NCBI GenBank assembly: GCA_900545865.1
Contig: URAN01000007.1
Coordinates: forward strand, 1 to 64,000
DNA from: an uncultured Eubacteriales bacterium
GTDB lineage: Bacteria; Bacillota; Clostridia; Monoglobales; Monoglobaceae
Length of the DNA stretch: 64,000 bases
Direction: 5' to 3'
The notes under the pieces are model-generated. The model was given only the letters and a program-made list of their open reading frames with translations, had not been told where the DNA came from and did not search any database. A program made the translations under genes and the position numbers. Below are positions 8,710-16,699 of this stretch, one piece after another (within the stretch, counting starts at the first letter, position 1; every line of letters starts with the position of its first letter).

Positions 8710-9825
8710 TTACGGCTCTGCCGAACAATCCGTCCGCTCGGCTCTGCCGTTTTCAACCTTTATTCTTACCGCGTCATCGGGAACCTCTGTTCCGTCAGTG
8801 TCGGTACAGGTTATCATTATTTGTGTGTCACGAATGTGTCTTAGGATATAATCGCGGCGGCGGCGGTCAAGCTCGCTCATTATATCATCGAGCAGCAAAA
8901 CAGCCTTTTCGCCCGTTTCGGCTTTTATCAGCTCGACCTCAGCGAGCTTTTGCGCCATAACGATTGTCTTTTGCTGACCCTGTGACGCATAAAGTCTTGC
9001 CTCTTTGTCATTTATATAAAAGCCTATATCCTCGCGGTGCGGACCTATTACCGATTCGTGCAGGCGAATTTCGCGCGTGCGCGATTCAGAAACCTTATTT
9101 TTTACCGCCGTACAAATTCCCGCCGTATCAAGGCCGCTTACATCACCGATACAACAGTTATACCGCATTTCAAGATTTTCGGCACCGTCCGAAATATCCG
9201 ACTGTATCGCCTGCGCAAGCCGTTCGAGACGGCTTATGTACAGAGCACGGCACAAGATTATGTTCGCCGAAATCTCCGCAAGCTTTTCATCCATAATATC
9301 GAGCATGGTAATGTTGGGATGTTCCATACGCAAAAGCGCATTCTTGCTCTCGATAATCTTTCTGAGTTCGCCGAGTGCACCGAGATACCCCGGTTTTATC
9401 TGGCTGATTAAAATATCTATTCCTCTGCGCCGCATCGCCGGCCCGTCTTTTACAAGGCTTAAATATTCCGGGCCGAAATACACCACATTAAATCTGCGGA
9501 CAAGTTCGCTGTTTTTGCGAATAGGAATTTCGTTTATCGAAATCTTTTTTCGCTTGTCTCTGTAAATCTCCGCCGTAAGCAAGTTCGTTTTAACCGAATC
9601 CTCGAATTCAAGAGAAATCTCGGCTCGCGGCGCACCGTGACGGATAAGCTCTGCGTCGCGCCTTGCGCGATTCGACTTTCCCATTGCGAAAAAATATACC
9701 GCCTCTAATATATTCGTCTTGCCCTGGGCGTTATCACCGAAAATAATATTTACGCCGTCACCGAATTCTATATCCTGTCTCTCATAATTTCTGAAATCCG
9801 TAAGGCTGAGCTTCAGCGCTTTCAT
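8710..9825 (-). CDS. recF: DNA replication and repair protein RecF
   Basis: About 371 aa SMC-like ATPase that loads RecA at gaps. The Walker A motif is GDNAQGKT near the N-terminus, the signature-like YASQGQQKT lies in the C-terminal half, and the Walker B/D-loop is LLLDDIMSELD. The ATG at 9825 is preferred; the GTG two codons earlier lies close to the GGGGG ribosome site. It starts 34 nt after dnaN. The small S4-domain gene (yaaA/rlbA) often found between dnaN and recF is absent. Confidence 0.94.
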   Translation of the reverse strand: MKALKLSLTDFRNYERQDIEFGDGVNIIFGDNAQGKTNILEAVYFFAMGKSNRARRDAELIRHGAPRAEISLEFEDSVKTNLLTAEIYRDKRKKISINEIPIRKNSELVRRFNVVYFGPEYLSLVKDGPAMRRRGIDILISQIKPGYLGALGELRKIIESKNALLRMEHPNITMLDIMDEKLAEISANIILCRALYISRLERLAQAIQSDISDGAENLEMRYNCCIGDVSGLDTAGICTAVKNKVSESRTREIRLHESVIGPHREDIGFYINDKEARLYASQGQQKTIVMAQKLAEVELIKAETGEKAVLLLDDIMSELDRRRRDYILRHIRDTQIMITCTDTDGTEVPDDAVRIKVENGRAERTDCSAEP

Positions 9826-9858
9826 CGGCACGCCCCCTTTCCGCCGAACAGCCGCATA

Positions 9859-10968
9859 TTAGTCTGCATGAAGTCTGAGCGGATAAATTATATACAAATA
9901 TTCGTCGCCGCTCTCGGGCATAAGCACCATAGGCGTGCGGTCGGTGTTGAACCTTACCTTGACTGTTTCATCGTCTATCACCCTGAGTGCCTCTAACAAA
10001 TATCGGTTATAGAATCCTATTTCAAGGTATTCATCACCTGTATCAACGGCAATATTGTCATCAACGTTGCCTGCCGCCGTCGAACAGGATATATTGATAT
10101 TCCCGTCGGCAATGTTAAACTTAACCGGGCTTTTAACGTTATCGTTTACTATGATAAGCGACACTCTTTGAATGGATTCGAGGAACTTTGACGTTTCCAT
10201 AACCATCTCAAACTTATAATCCGTCGGGATGACGTTTTCATAATTTATATAATTTCCCTCGATAAGGCGCGTAACGAGCTTACAGTTATCAAACATAAAG
10301 ATTGCGTTCCGCGATGTGGCATTTATTTTAACCTCTGTATCCTCGCCGATAATCCTTCCGAGTTCGTTAAGCGATTTTTCGGGGATAATCATTGACTTTT
10401 CATCAAAATCATTTTCCATATCGGTCTTGCACATTGCAAAACGAAAGCCGTCAAGCGCCACCATTGTAAGACCGCTCTTTTCGATTTTTAAAAGACAGCC
10501 CATAAGTATTGGGTTGCTGTCGAGTGTTGAAACGGCAAAACCCGTCTTGTCTATCATATCCTTTAAGATTCCCGACGGAATACTTATCGAATATTCGGGG
10601 TCAACAAACGGTAATCCGGGGAACTCATCGGTTTGCATACCGGCAATTTCGAACTTCGCGCCGCCGCTTTTGATAAGCATAAGATTATTTTCGTTTGTCT
10701 CTATGCTTACGCTGTCGCCGCCGAGAGAGCGAACGATTCCGCTGAGCATTTTGGCGTTTATAACTATTTCGCCGCTCTGCATTACCTCTCCGTCAATTGT
10801 TGCCTCGATGCCGATTTCCATATCGTTTCCGATAAGGGTTATCTCCCCTTTTTCGTCCGCTTTTATGTATATGCCCTCCAATACGGGAAGCACGCTTTTA
10901 CCCGATGCCGCCCTCGAAACCATACTAACGGCATCGTTGAGCGCCTTTTGCTCACATAAAAATCTCAT
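9859..10968 (-). CDS. dnaN: DNA polymerase III beta subunit (sliding clamp)
   Basis: 369 aa, normal length for the beta clamp, starting MRFLCEQKALNDAVSMVSRA and ending with the conserved YPLRLHAD type tail. It forms the ring-shaped dimer that tethers DNA polymerase III to DNA. It is the first gene of the dnaN-recF-remB-gyrB run, with a promoter at 11056-11084. In most Firmicutes dnaA is immediately upstream; here the upstream neighbour is divergent rny. Confidence 0.96.
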   Translation of the reverse strand: MRFLCEQKALNDAVSMVSRAASGKSVLPVLEGIYIKADEKGEITLIGNDMEIGIEATIDGEVMQSGEIVINAKMLSGIVRSLGGDSVSIETNENNLMLIKSGGAKFEIAGMQTDEFPGLPFVDPEYSISIPSGILKDMIDKTGFAVSTLDSNPILMGCLLKIEKSGLTMVALDGFRFAMCKTDMENDFDEKSMIIPEKSLNELGRIIGEDTEVKINATSRNAIFMFDNCKLVTRLIEGNYINYENVIPTDYKFEMVMETSKFLESIQRVSLIIVNDNVKSPVKFNIADGNINISCSTAAGNVDDNIAVDTGDEYLEIGFYNRYLLEALRVIDDETVKVRFNTDRTPMVLMPESGDEYLYIIYPLRLHAD

Positions 10969-11055
10969 AGCCTTTTACTCCTCTTGTTTATCAAAATCCG
11001 ACATTAATCACAAGTGCGGTAAAAAATGTCTTTTTGCGCATAATTATATAATTAT

Positions 11056-11084
11056 ATTATACCATAAATAATTCAAATAAACAA
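11056..11084 (-). promoter_or_regulatory. Promoter of the dnaN cluster
   Basis: Minus strand: -35 TTGTTT (11079-11084), 17-bp spacer, -10 TATAAT (11056-11061), about 90 bp upstream of dnaN. Confidence 0.65.
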
Positions 11085-11208
11085 GACTTTTTTTAAAAAA
11101 ACACGCGGATATTTTGAGATTAAACGCCATCGATTTATACTTTAATAGCCGTATTTGCTTTTTTATATTGCAAAATGTTCAAAATTTGTTTAAAAACCAA
11201 AAAAACAC

Positions 11209-11237
11209 TTGACTTTTTGTCGTAAAGATAGTAAAAT
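11209..11237 (+). promoter_or_regulatory. Promoter of rny
   Basis: -35 TTGACT (11209-11214), 17-bp spacer, -10 TAAAAT (11232-11237). The leader to the ribosome site is about 160 nt. Confidence 0.65.
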
Positions 11238-11417
11238 TAAAGGGTATGCTTCTATGAAAAGTTAATGCTATACAAATTGCTTTACAATTCTTTGATTTTA
11301 ATAATTGGAAACCGTATTCGGTTTTGCGAACGGATTCGGTTATACGATAATGTCACAACAGCGTATGCTGTTAAAAAACTTGACTCAGGTCATTAAATTT
11401 TACAGGAGGTGTCGGAA

Positions 11418-12989
11418 ATAGGGACAACAGGAATAATTGTGTGTTTGATTTTGGTTGTTGTTGCAATCGCAGGTATGTTTCTTTCGTTCAAATACGGCTA
11501 TAATTACAGAAAGAAATTTGCGGAAAGCAAGATAGGCAGCGCGGAAGAAGAGGCAAAGCGTATTCTCGAGCGTGCCGAAAGCGAATCAAAAAAGAATGCA
11601 AACAATATTAAAAAAGAAAAATTAATCGAAGCAAAAGAAGAAATACATAAGCTCAGAAACGAGCTTGACAGAGAAATCAAGGAACGCAGAAACGATATTC
11701 AAAGACAAGAGAGAAGAGTACAGCAAAAAGAAGATACAATAGATAAAAAGACACAGCACATCGAAAAACGAGAAGAAGAAATTCAACAGAAACTCGCTGA
11801 TACCGAAAAAATTTCGGAAGAAATCGAAAGAGTTAAAAAGCTGCAAATGGCACAGCTTGAAAAAATCGCCGATTTCAGCCAGTTACAGGCAAAGGAATAC
11901 TTGCTCAAACAGGTTGAAGAGGATTTGGTTCACGAAAAGGCTGTTCTTATCAAGAACATTGAGGAACAAACAAAAGAGGACGCCGAGAAAAAGGCAAGAG
12001 AGATTATTACCGGCGCGATTCAGCGCTGTGCGGCGGACCACGTTACCGAAACAACCGTTTCGGTTGTACCCTTGCCAAACGATGAAATGAAAGGCCGCAT
12101 CATCGGCCGTGAGGGAAGAAACATCAGAACGATTGAAACCCTTACGGGCGTTGACCTTATCATTGACGATACGCCCGAGGCGGTTATTCTTTCGGGATTC
12201 GACCCCGTTCGCAGAGAAATCGCCCGCCGTTCGCTCGAAAAGCTTATCACGGACGGCAGAATTCACCCCGGCCGAATCGAAGAAATGGTTGAAAAATCGA
12301 CCAAAGAGGTTGACAACGTTATTAAACAAGAGGGTGAACGCGCGTCGTTTGAAACACACGTTCACGGACTTCACCCCGAGCTTATTCGTCTGTTGGGCAG
12401 ACTTAAATACAGAACAAGTTACGGACAAAATGTTCTTCAGCACTCGATTGAGGTTGCGCACATCGCCGGGCTTATGGCAGGCGAACTCGGTGCGGATGTC
12501 ACTCTCGCCAAGAGAGCCGGTCTTTTGCACGATATAGGCAAAGCCGTTGACCACGAGGTTGAGGGTTCTCACGTTACTATCGGCGGCGACATCGCCAAAA
12601 AATATAAAGAAAACGACAAGGTTATCAACGCCATTATGGCGCACCACGGCGATATTGAGCCGAAAACAATCGAGGCTTGTCTCATTCAGGCTGCCGACGG
12701 AATTTCCGCCGCAAGACCGGGCGCAAGACGCGAAAACCTCGAATCTTATATCAAGAGACTCGAAACCCTTGAAGAAATCGCAAATTCTTTCAAAGGCGTT
12801 GAAAGGTCATTTGCAATTCAAGCAGGCCGCGAAGTCCGCATAATGGTTAAATCGGATGCGGTCAACGATGACGAGACAATTTTGATGGCAAAGGAAATCG
12901 TTAAAAAGATTGAAAACGAGATGGAATATCCCGGTCAGATTAAAGTCAACGTTATCCGCGAATTGCGCGCCGTTGAATATGCAAAATAA
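11418..12989 (+). CDS. rny: Ribonuclease Y
   Basis: About 523 aa membrane-anchored endoribonuclease that initiates mRNA decay. An N-terminal transmembrane helix (GIIVCLILVVVAIAGMFLS) is followed by a long coiled coil rich in Glu/Lys/Arg (about residues 40-190), a KH domain (GRIIGREGRNIRTIETLTG) and an HD domain (HSIEVAHIAG ... HDIGKA). The start is unusual. The only strong ribosome site AGGAGG (11404-11409) ends 8 nt before an AUA codon at 11418, exactly where an AUG would be expected; the in-frame GTG at 11409 overlaps the ribosome site itself and would add only three residues. The gene is monocistronic, with a terminator at 13031. Confidence 0.93.
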   Translation: MGTTGIIVCLILVVVAIAGMFLSFKYGYNYRKKFAESKIGSAEEEAKRILERAESESKKNANNIKKEKLIEAKEEIHKLRNELDREIKERRNDIQRQERRVQQKEDTIDKKTQHIEKREEEIQQKLADTEKISEEIERVKKLQMAQLEKIADFSQLQAKEYLLKQVEEDLVHEKAVLIKNIEEQTKEDAEKKAREIITGAIQRCAADHVTETTVSVVPLPNDEMKGRIIGREGRNIRTIETLTGVDLIIDDTPEAVILSGFDPVRREIARRSLEKLITDGRIHPGRIEEMVEKSTKEVDNVIKQEGERASFETHVHGLHPELIRLLGRLKYRTSYGQNVLQHSIEVAHIAGLMAGELGADVTLAKRAGLLHDIGKAVDHEVEGSHVTIGGDIAKKYKENDKVINAIMAHHGDIEPKTIEACLIQAADGISAARPGARRENLESYIKRLETLEEIANSFKGVERSFAIQAGREVRIMVKSDAVNDDETILMAKEIVKKIENEMEYPGQIKVNVIRELRAVEYAK

Positions 12990-13030
12990 AGACAAAATAT
13001 TTTCGTTTTGAAATGAATACGTCAATTTTA

Positions 13031-13058
13031 AAAGCTCCCGTTTTGAGGGAGCTTTTTT
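13031..13058. terminator. Bidirectional terminator between rny and the AraC regulator
   Basis: Stem AAAGCTCCC / GGGAGCTTTTTT with a 7-nt loop. A/T runs on both sides let it serve the two convergent genes. Confidence 0.85.
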
Positions 13059-13067
13059 ATGCCTAAA

Positions 13068-13877
13068 TTATGATTTTCTCGGCGGAACGCCGAAAGTGCG
13101 TACATACGTCCGATAAAAATTCGAATAATTTCCAAACCCTGCCTCTATGCTTGCATTTGTCCACGACATTCCCGTTGTCGCAAGCTCGCGTGCGTACAAA
13201 AGGCGCTTATACGCGATATAATTATTCAGCGTATATCCCGTGCTTGCCTTAAAAATTCGGCACAGATGCCCTTTGGATATATAAAATTCATTCGAAATCA
13301 CATCCAATGATAAAGATTCGGTCAAATGTTCGTTTATGTAAAGTATAACGGATTTAATCTGTTCATTCTTTTTATATGGCTTGTCCTCTTTTGTGTCCGT
13401 CATACCGACACGATTGAGCATATACAAAAATTCGGTAAACGCCGCGCTCGCCGCAACACCCAAATCCGCATAATCGCTCAAATATTCCTCGATTCGAAAC
13501 AGCGCGTCAATCAGACCCGCCTGTTTTGCCGTTTCATAAGGAATCAGATTATTTTCACCCAGAACACGTTCTATAAAAACCTTTTTATAATTTTCACAGC
13601 CGTGATTGGTAAAAAAGCTTTTATCAACGTTTATAACTATCCGTTCATAATCTTTTTTTGATTTGTGGTCCATAAGGTGCACTTCAAAATCCGATGCAAT
13701 CACTATGTCATACGGTGACATTTTATAACGGCTGCCCTCGACAACGAATTCCGCATCACCGCATATATACAAAAGAATCTCATACGAATTCGAGTGGTTA
13801 TGCAAGTGATAATTCTCGTTTTCCGCACCTTTGGTAAATTTGTGTCTGAACATAAATTCTTTTTCGCTTACCATCAT
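13068..13877 (-). CDS. AraC-family transcriptional regulator
   Basis: About 269 aa from the ATG at 13877, which has GAGGTGAT 8 nt upstream; the longer reading from 13958 has no family match. The N-terminal half is a cupin-like sensor domain (HLHNHSNSYEILLY, VVEGSRYKMSPYDIV). The C-terminal ~100 residues contain two helix-turn-helix units of the AraC type, ending with EAGFGNYSNFYRTYVRTFG. Such proteins usually control sugar or polysaccharide genes, but no transporter or hydrolase lies nearby, so the target is unknown. It sits 8 nt after the DUF5662 gene and may share its transcript. Confidence 0.9.
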   Translation of the reverse strand: MMVSEKEFMFRHKFTKGAENENYHLHNHSNSYEILLYICGDAEFVVEGSRYKMSPYDIVIASDFEVHLMDHKSKKDYERIVINVDKSFFTNHGCENYKKVFIERVLGENNLIPYETAKQAGLIDALFRIEEYLSDYADLGVAASAAFTEFLYMLNRVGMTDTKEDKPYKKNEQIKSVILYINEHLTESLSLDVISNEFYISKGHLCRIFKASTGYTLNNYIAYKRLLYARELATTGMSWTNASIEAGFGNYSNFYRTYVRTFGVPPRKS

Positions 13878-13884
13878 AAGGCAA

Positions 13885-14493
13885 TCACCTCGCGCTCTTG
13901 CTTTCTTTAAGCATCTTGCGGACAGCGGCGAAAGCAGCATCCTCGCCGTCCTCGGCAAGTGTTCTCAACAGTCCTTCGATCATATCCGATGTATTCGGAT
14001 CAATCGGTCGTCTGCCTTTTGATCTCATAAAATATTCAAGCGGATGTTTATCCGTATACTTTTTGCCCTGATAAATCTTGCTCGCCGCAACTCTGTCACA
14101 AAACATTTCTGCGATATATTTTGGCGGCATCGGCACAGGTCCGAATTCCTTGGTCTTTACATTATAATCAGACCAATATTCAAAATGATGTCGGTTTCTG
14201 CCTTTATGATGCAGCCACGCCGCCGAATATCCGTAAAGTGCGCGTTCCTCTTCGTTCGGGCTCCTGTCTCCGCAGTAAAACCTCGCGCCCGGGATAAATT
14301 CCGTCGGGCTGTACTTTGATAAATCGTGGCGCAGCCCCTGAAACAAAATCCCTGCGAGGCGGCTGTGCGCAATAACGGTATGCCGATGCCGTGTTATTGT
14401 TTTAAAGTGACCTATTATCTTTTTGAGCGTAATTTTGCCATCACTCTTTTTGGTGTTTTCAGTATTTGAATCCGTTTTCCGGTTTGTTTTCAT
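13885..14493 (-). CDS. DUF5662 family protein
   Basis: About 202 aa from the ATG at 14493 (AGGCGG about 9 nt upstream). Recognisable segments are GLRHDLSKYSPTEF, WLHHKGRNRHHFEYW and the PPKYIAEMFCDRVAASKIY stretch. They suit a His/Asp-rich family common in gut Firmicutes that is usually annotated DUF5662; the enzymatic role is unknown to me. The HDLSKY and HHKGRNRHH motifs could bind metal, which is only an inference. Its N-terminus is a hydrophilic, Lys/Thr/Asn-rich tail of about 25 residues. Confidence 0.75.
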   Translation of the reverse strand: MKTNRKTDSNTENTKKSDGKITLKKIIGHFKTITRHRHTVIAHSRLAGILFQGLRHDLSKYSPTEFIPGARFYCGDRSPNEEERALYGYSAAWLHHKGRNRHHFEYWSDYNVKTKEFGPVPMPPKYIAEMFCDRVAASKIYQGKKYTDKHPLEYFMRSKGRRPIDPNTSDMIEGLLRTLAEDGEDAAFAAVRKMLKESKSAR

Positions 14494-14590
14494 ATTCTCA
14501 TACCGCCTATCTGTTTTAAAATATGAATAATGGGAACAACACATTCGCTGTTCCCATTTAATCTCTTATTCAAGTCAATTATACAAATGT

Positions 14591-15121
14591 TTATTCAGCA
14601 GGCTTATCCTGTGAATCCGCATTATTCGCATCGGCATTATCGGCATTATTGGTGTTCTCGGCTGTTGCATTTTCAGCATTGTTATCACCCGATGCCGCGT
14701 CTTGGCTTGCCGCCGCCTCTTGCTGTTGCTTAACCTGGTCTGCGGTCATAACAACGTTGCCGTTAGCATCCACAAGGTTTCCGTTCTCATCGAGAGATAC
14801 CTGTTGCTGAGCCGCCGAGCCGTCCGCACTTTCGGCTTGTCCGGTCTGCTCTGTCGGTTGTGACTCGGTTGCCGTGGATTTGTTTTGGTTTACGCTTATA
14901 ACCGTAAGCGCGATTGAGCTTGCGACAAAGAGAACAGCCAAAACAGCCGTAAACTTTTTGAGCATTGCGTCAATGGTTCTTCCTTTATTCTTTCCGAAGA
15001 ACGTTTCCGCACCGCCGGCAATTGCACCCGACAAACCTTGTTGCTTTCCGTGCTGCATCAAAACAACCACAACCAGTACCAGCGAAATCACCACATGGAT
15101 TATTGTTAAAGCTAAATTCAT
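14591..15121 (-). CDS. secG: Preprotein translocase subunit SecG with a long low-complexity tail
   Basis: 176 aa. The first ~75 residues are a normal SecG: a transmembrane helix (IIHVVISLVLVVVVLMQ), the conserved QGLSGAIAGGAETFFGKNKG loop and a second transmembrane helix. The remaining ~100 residues are a low-complexity Gln/Ala/Asn/Asp/Glu tail, which is unusual for SecG (family length is typically 70-90). Ribosome site GGAGG lies 7 nt before the ATG. Its promoter is at 15244-15272. Confidence 0.92.
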   Translation of the reverse strand: MNLALTIIHVVISLVLVVVVLMQHGKQQGLSGAIAGGAETFFGKNKGRTIDAMLKKFTAVLAVLFVASSIALTVISVNQNKSTATESQPTEQTGQAESADGSAAQQQVSLDENGNLVDANGNVVMTADQVKQQQEAAASQDAASGDNNAENATAENTNNADNADANNADSQDKPAE

Positions 15122-15243
15122 TTTTACTTCCTCCTCGTATCTGCGAGATAATAATTTAAAGTTATGTACAATGTTTGTATTATATCAATCCGCAATTCCT
15201 CGATATATAATAAAACATCATCCGTTTTTGTCCGATAGATATT

Positions 15244-15272
15244 AGTATATCATATATCGGGAAAAATTTCAA
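15244..15272 (-). promoter_or_regulatory. Promoter of secG
   Basis: Minus strand: -35 TTGAAA (15267-15272), 17-bp spacer, -10 TATACT (15244-15249). Confidence 0.65.
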
Positions 15273-15437
15273 GACTTTTTTCAACTTTTTTCAAAATATT
15301 TTGAAAATTTATAAATTGTATTTTCAAACGCGCTTTGCACCGCGTTTCCGCCGCCTGCGGCTTAATCGTTTTTTGCTTTTTCACGCCTTGATTTATGTCC
15401 TATAAGTTAAAAAATTCTATATATTCTAAAATAAGTA

Positions 15438-15466
15438 TTGACAATTCATTTCCAATGGTATATACT
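15438..15466 (+). promoter_or_regulatory. Strong plus-strand promoter without a coding gene
   Basis: TTGACA (15438-15443), 17-bp spacer, TATACT (15461-15466). No ORF with a ribosome site follows on the plus strand before the structured segment 15488-15605, so it may drive a small RNA. Confidence 0.65.
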
Positions 15467-15473
15467 ATATTTG

Positions 15474-15608
15474 TACAGCAAGCCACGAACAGGCACAATA
15501 TGTTGTATCTTGCTTTCAAATTCTCAATCTTACCTTTAAAATATGACACACAAACGGGGCTGTTTGAACAATTCAAACAGCCCCGTTTGGCATATTGTCG
15601 CTGTTTTA
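15474..15608 (+). ncRNA. Candidate structured small RNA
   Basis: Downstream of the consensus promoter, 15488-15502 and 15591-15605 are complementary over 13 of 15 bases and enclose an 18-bp perfect hairpin (15551-15568 with 15572-15589, 3-nt loop). The outer stem is followed by TTTTA. No known small RNA (SRP, tmRNA, RNase P) motif was seen. The hairpin may also serve as the 3' end of the convergent gene at 15609-15923, but it lacks a T run on that strand. Confidence 0.45.
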
Positions 15609-15923
15609 TTACATTTCTTCCGTCACACGATTTTCAGCCAGGCGTTCTTCCGTTGTCCGGCGATTTGAGGGCGAATGAGCCGCCGCCCATTCACGCTTGC
15701 GTATTTCTTCAAGCTCCGCCTCTTGTTCGGGAGTATTCGGGAACCGTTCGCTAAGCTCAATCAGCTTTTCTTTATACTTTAAATTTTGCAGCTTTGTCGC
15801 AAGCGCGCAAATCGCCGCAAGAGCCGCAACAACCGCCGATATTGCCGCCGCACACCGCCAAAAGCTACCTTGGCGTTCCAATTTTTCAAACTCCTCTCGG
15901 TCTTCAATAAAATTTCTAAACAT
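15609..15923 (-). CDS. Small single-pass membrane protein of unknown function
   Basis: 104 aa with a good ribosome site (AGGAGAGG). A charged N-terminus (MFRNFIEDREEFEKLERQGS) is followed by one transmembrane helix rich in Ala (about residues 24-43) and a charged, probably coiled-coil C-terminus ending near a proline/arginine-rich tail. I do not recognise the family. It lies 20 nt after birA and is likely the last gene of the hprK-to-birA run; a strong hairpin follows its stop. Confidence 0.65.
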   Translation of the reverse strand: MFRNFIEDREEFEKLERQGSFWRCAAAISAVVAALAAICALATKLQNLKYKEKLIELSERFPNTPEQEAELEEIRKREWAAAHSPSNRRTTEERLAENRVTEEM

Positions 15924-15943
15924 TATTACCTCTCCTTTTTCTT

Positions 15944-16675
15944 TTAAATTTTTGTCAATCTTATACTTATCTCACCTGTGTTTAAAATCTCGGATTCTCC
16001 GTTATCATATTCTACCACTAACCCTCCGCTGTTGTCAATATCTTTTACATATGCCTCTTTGTCGGTATTTAATATTTTTATCCGTTTATGCAAGACCATC
16101 GACTTTGACCTGTATTCATCAATAAAATCCGCACCGTCCGAGATTCGTTCAACCTCATCTATTATATTCATGGCAAGCCGCCGTTTTGGAAACGTGCCGC
16201 CTTTTTTCGAAAGCGCCGCCGCATTTTTTACATCACTCGGAAAGCTGTCGGTTGTACAGTTTATTCCGATGCCCAAAACAACCGCGTCGAGCCGTCCCGT
16301 TTGCGCATTTGTCACCGCCTCGGCAAGTATACCGCAGACCTTTTTATCACCGACATACAAGTCATTGACCCACTTTATTTTTGTGTCGATGTTCACCGTC
16401 GATTTTATCGCACGGCTCACCGCGACCGCCGCCGCGGCGGTAAGCGTTACGTGATATTCCGAATCGGAATTATACGGCAAAAGCAAGCTTATATAAAGAC
16501 CGCTGTCGGGCGGCGAATAAAAGCTCCTTCCGAGCCTTCCCCTGCCTTGGGTCTGACAATTCGCGATAAGCACCGTCTTTTTGCGACAGCCGTCTTTCGC
16601 CATTTCTTTCAGAACCGAATTTGTTGATGTTACGGTATCTTTGACAATTATATTATACTCACTTTTTTTATCCAT
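15944..16675 (-). CDS. birA: Biotin--[acetyl-CoA-carboxylase] ligase
   Basis: About 243 aa. It attaches biotin to carboxylase carrier domains through biotinyl-AMP. The biotin-binding signature QTQGRGRLGRSFYSP is intact, with IKWVNDLYVGDKKVCGILAE and GIGIN further on. The N-terminal DNA-binding helix-turn-helix of bifunctional BirA is missing, so it is ligase only and not a repressor. The ATG at 16675 is preferred to a GTG two codons upstream. It follows dnaE closely. Confidence 0.92.
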   Translation of the reverse strand: MDKKSEYNIIVKDTVTSTNSVLKEMAKDGCRKKTVLIANCQTQGRGRLGRSFYSPPDSGLYISLLLPYNSDSEYHVTLTAAAAVAVSRAIKSTVNIDTKIKWVNDLYVGDKKVCGILAEAVTNAQTGRLDAVVLGIGINCTTDSFPSDVKNAAALSKKGGTFPKRRLAMNIIDEVERISDGADFIDEYRSKSMVLHKRIKILNTDKEAYVKDIDNSGGLVVEYDNGESEILNTGEISIRLTKI

Positions 16676-16699
16676 AATCACACCATCCGAATTTCCGAA

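Larger units (their letters stand above)
10969..11417. other. Divergent dnaN/rny intergenic region
   Basis: About 440 bp, AT-rich, holding the divergent promoters of dnaN and rny and a roughly 175-nt rny leader. I looked for an origin because of the neighbouring dnaN but found no cluster of TTATNCACA DnaA boxes. Nothing else recognisable. Confidence 0.6.

Noticed and set aside
10969..11408. Replication origin next to dnaN
   Set aside because: No cluster of TTATNCACA DnaA boxes and no dnaA gene; only divergent promoters seen.
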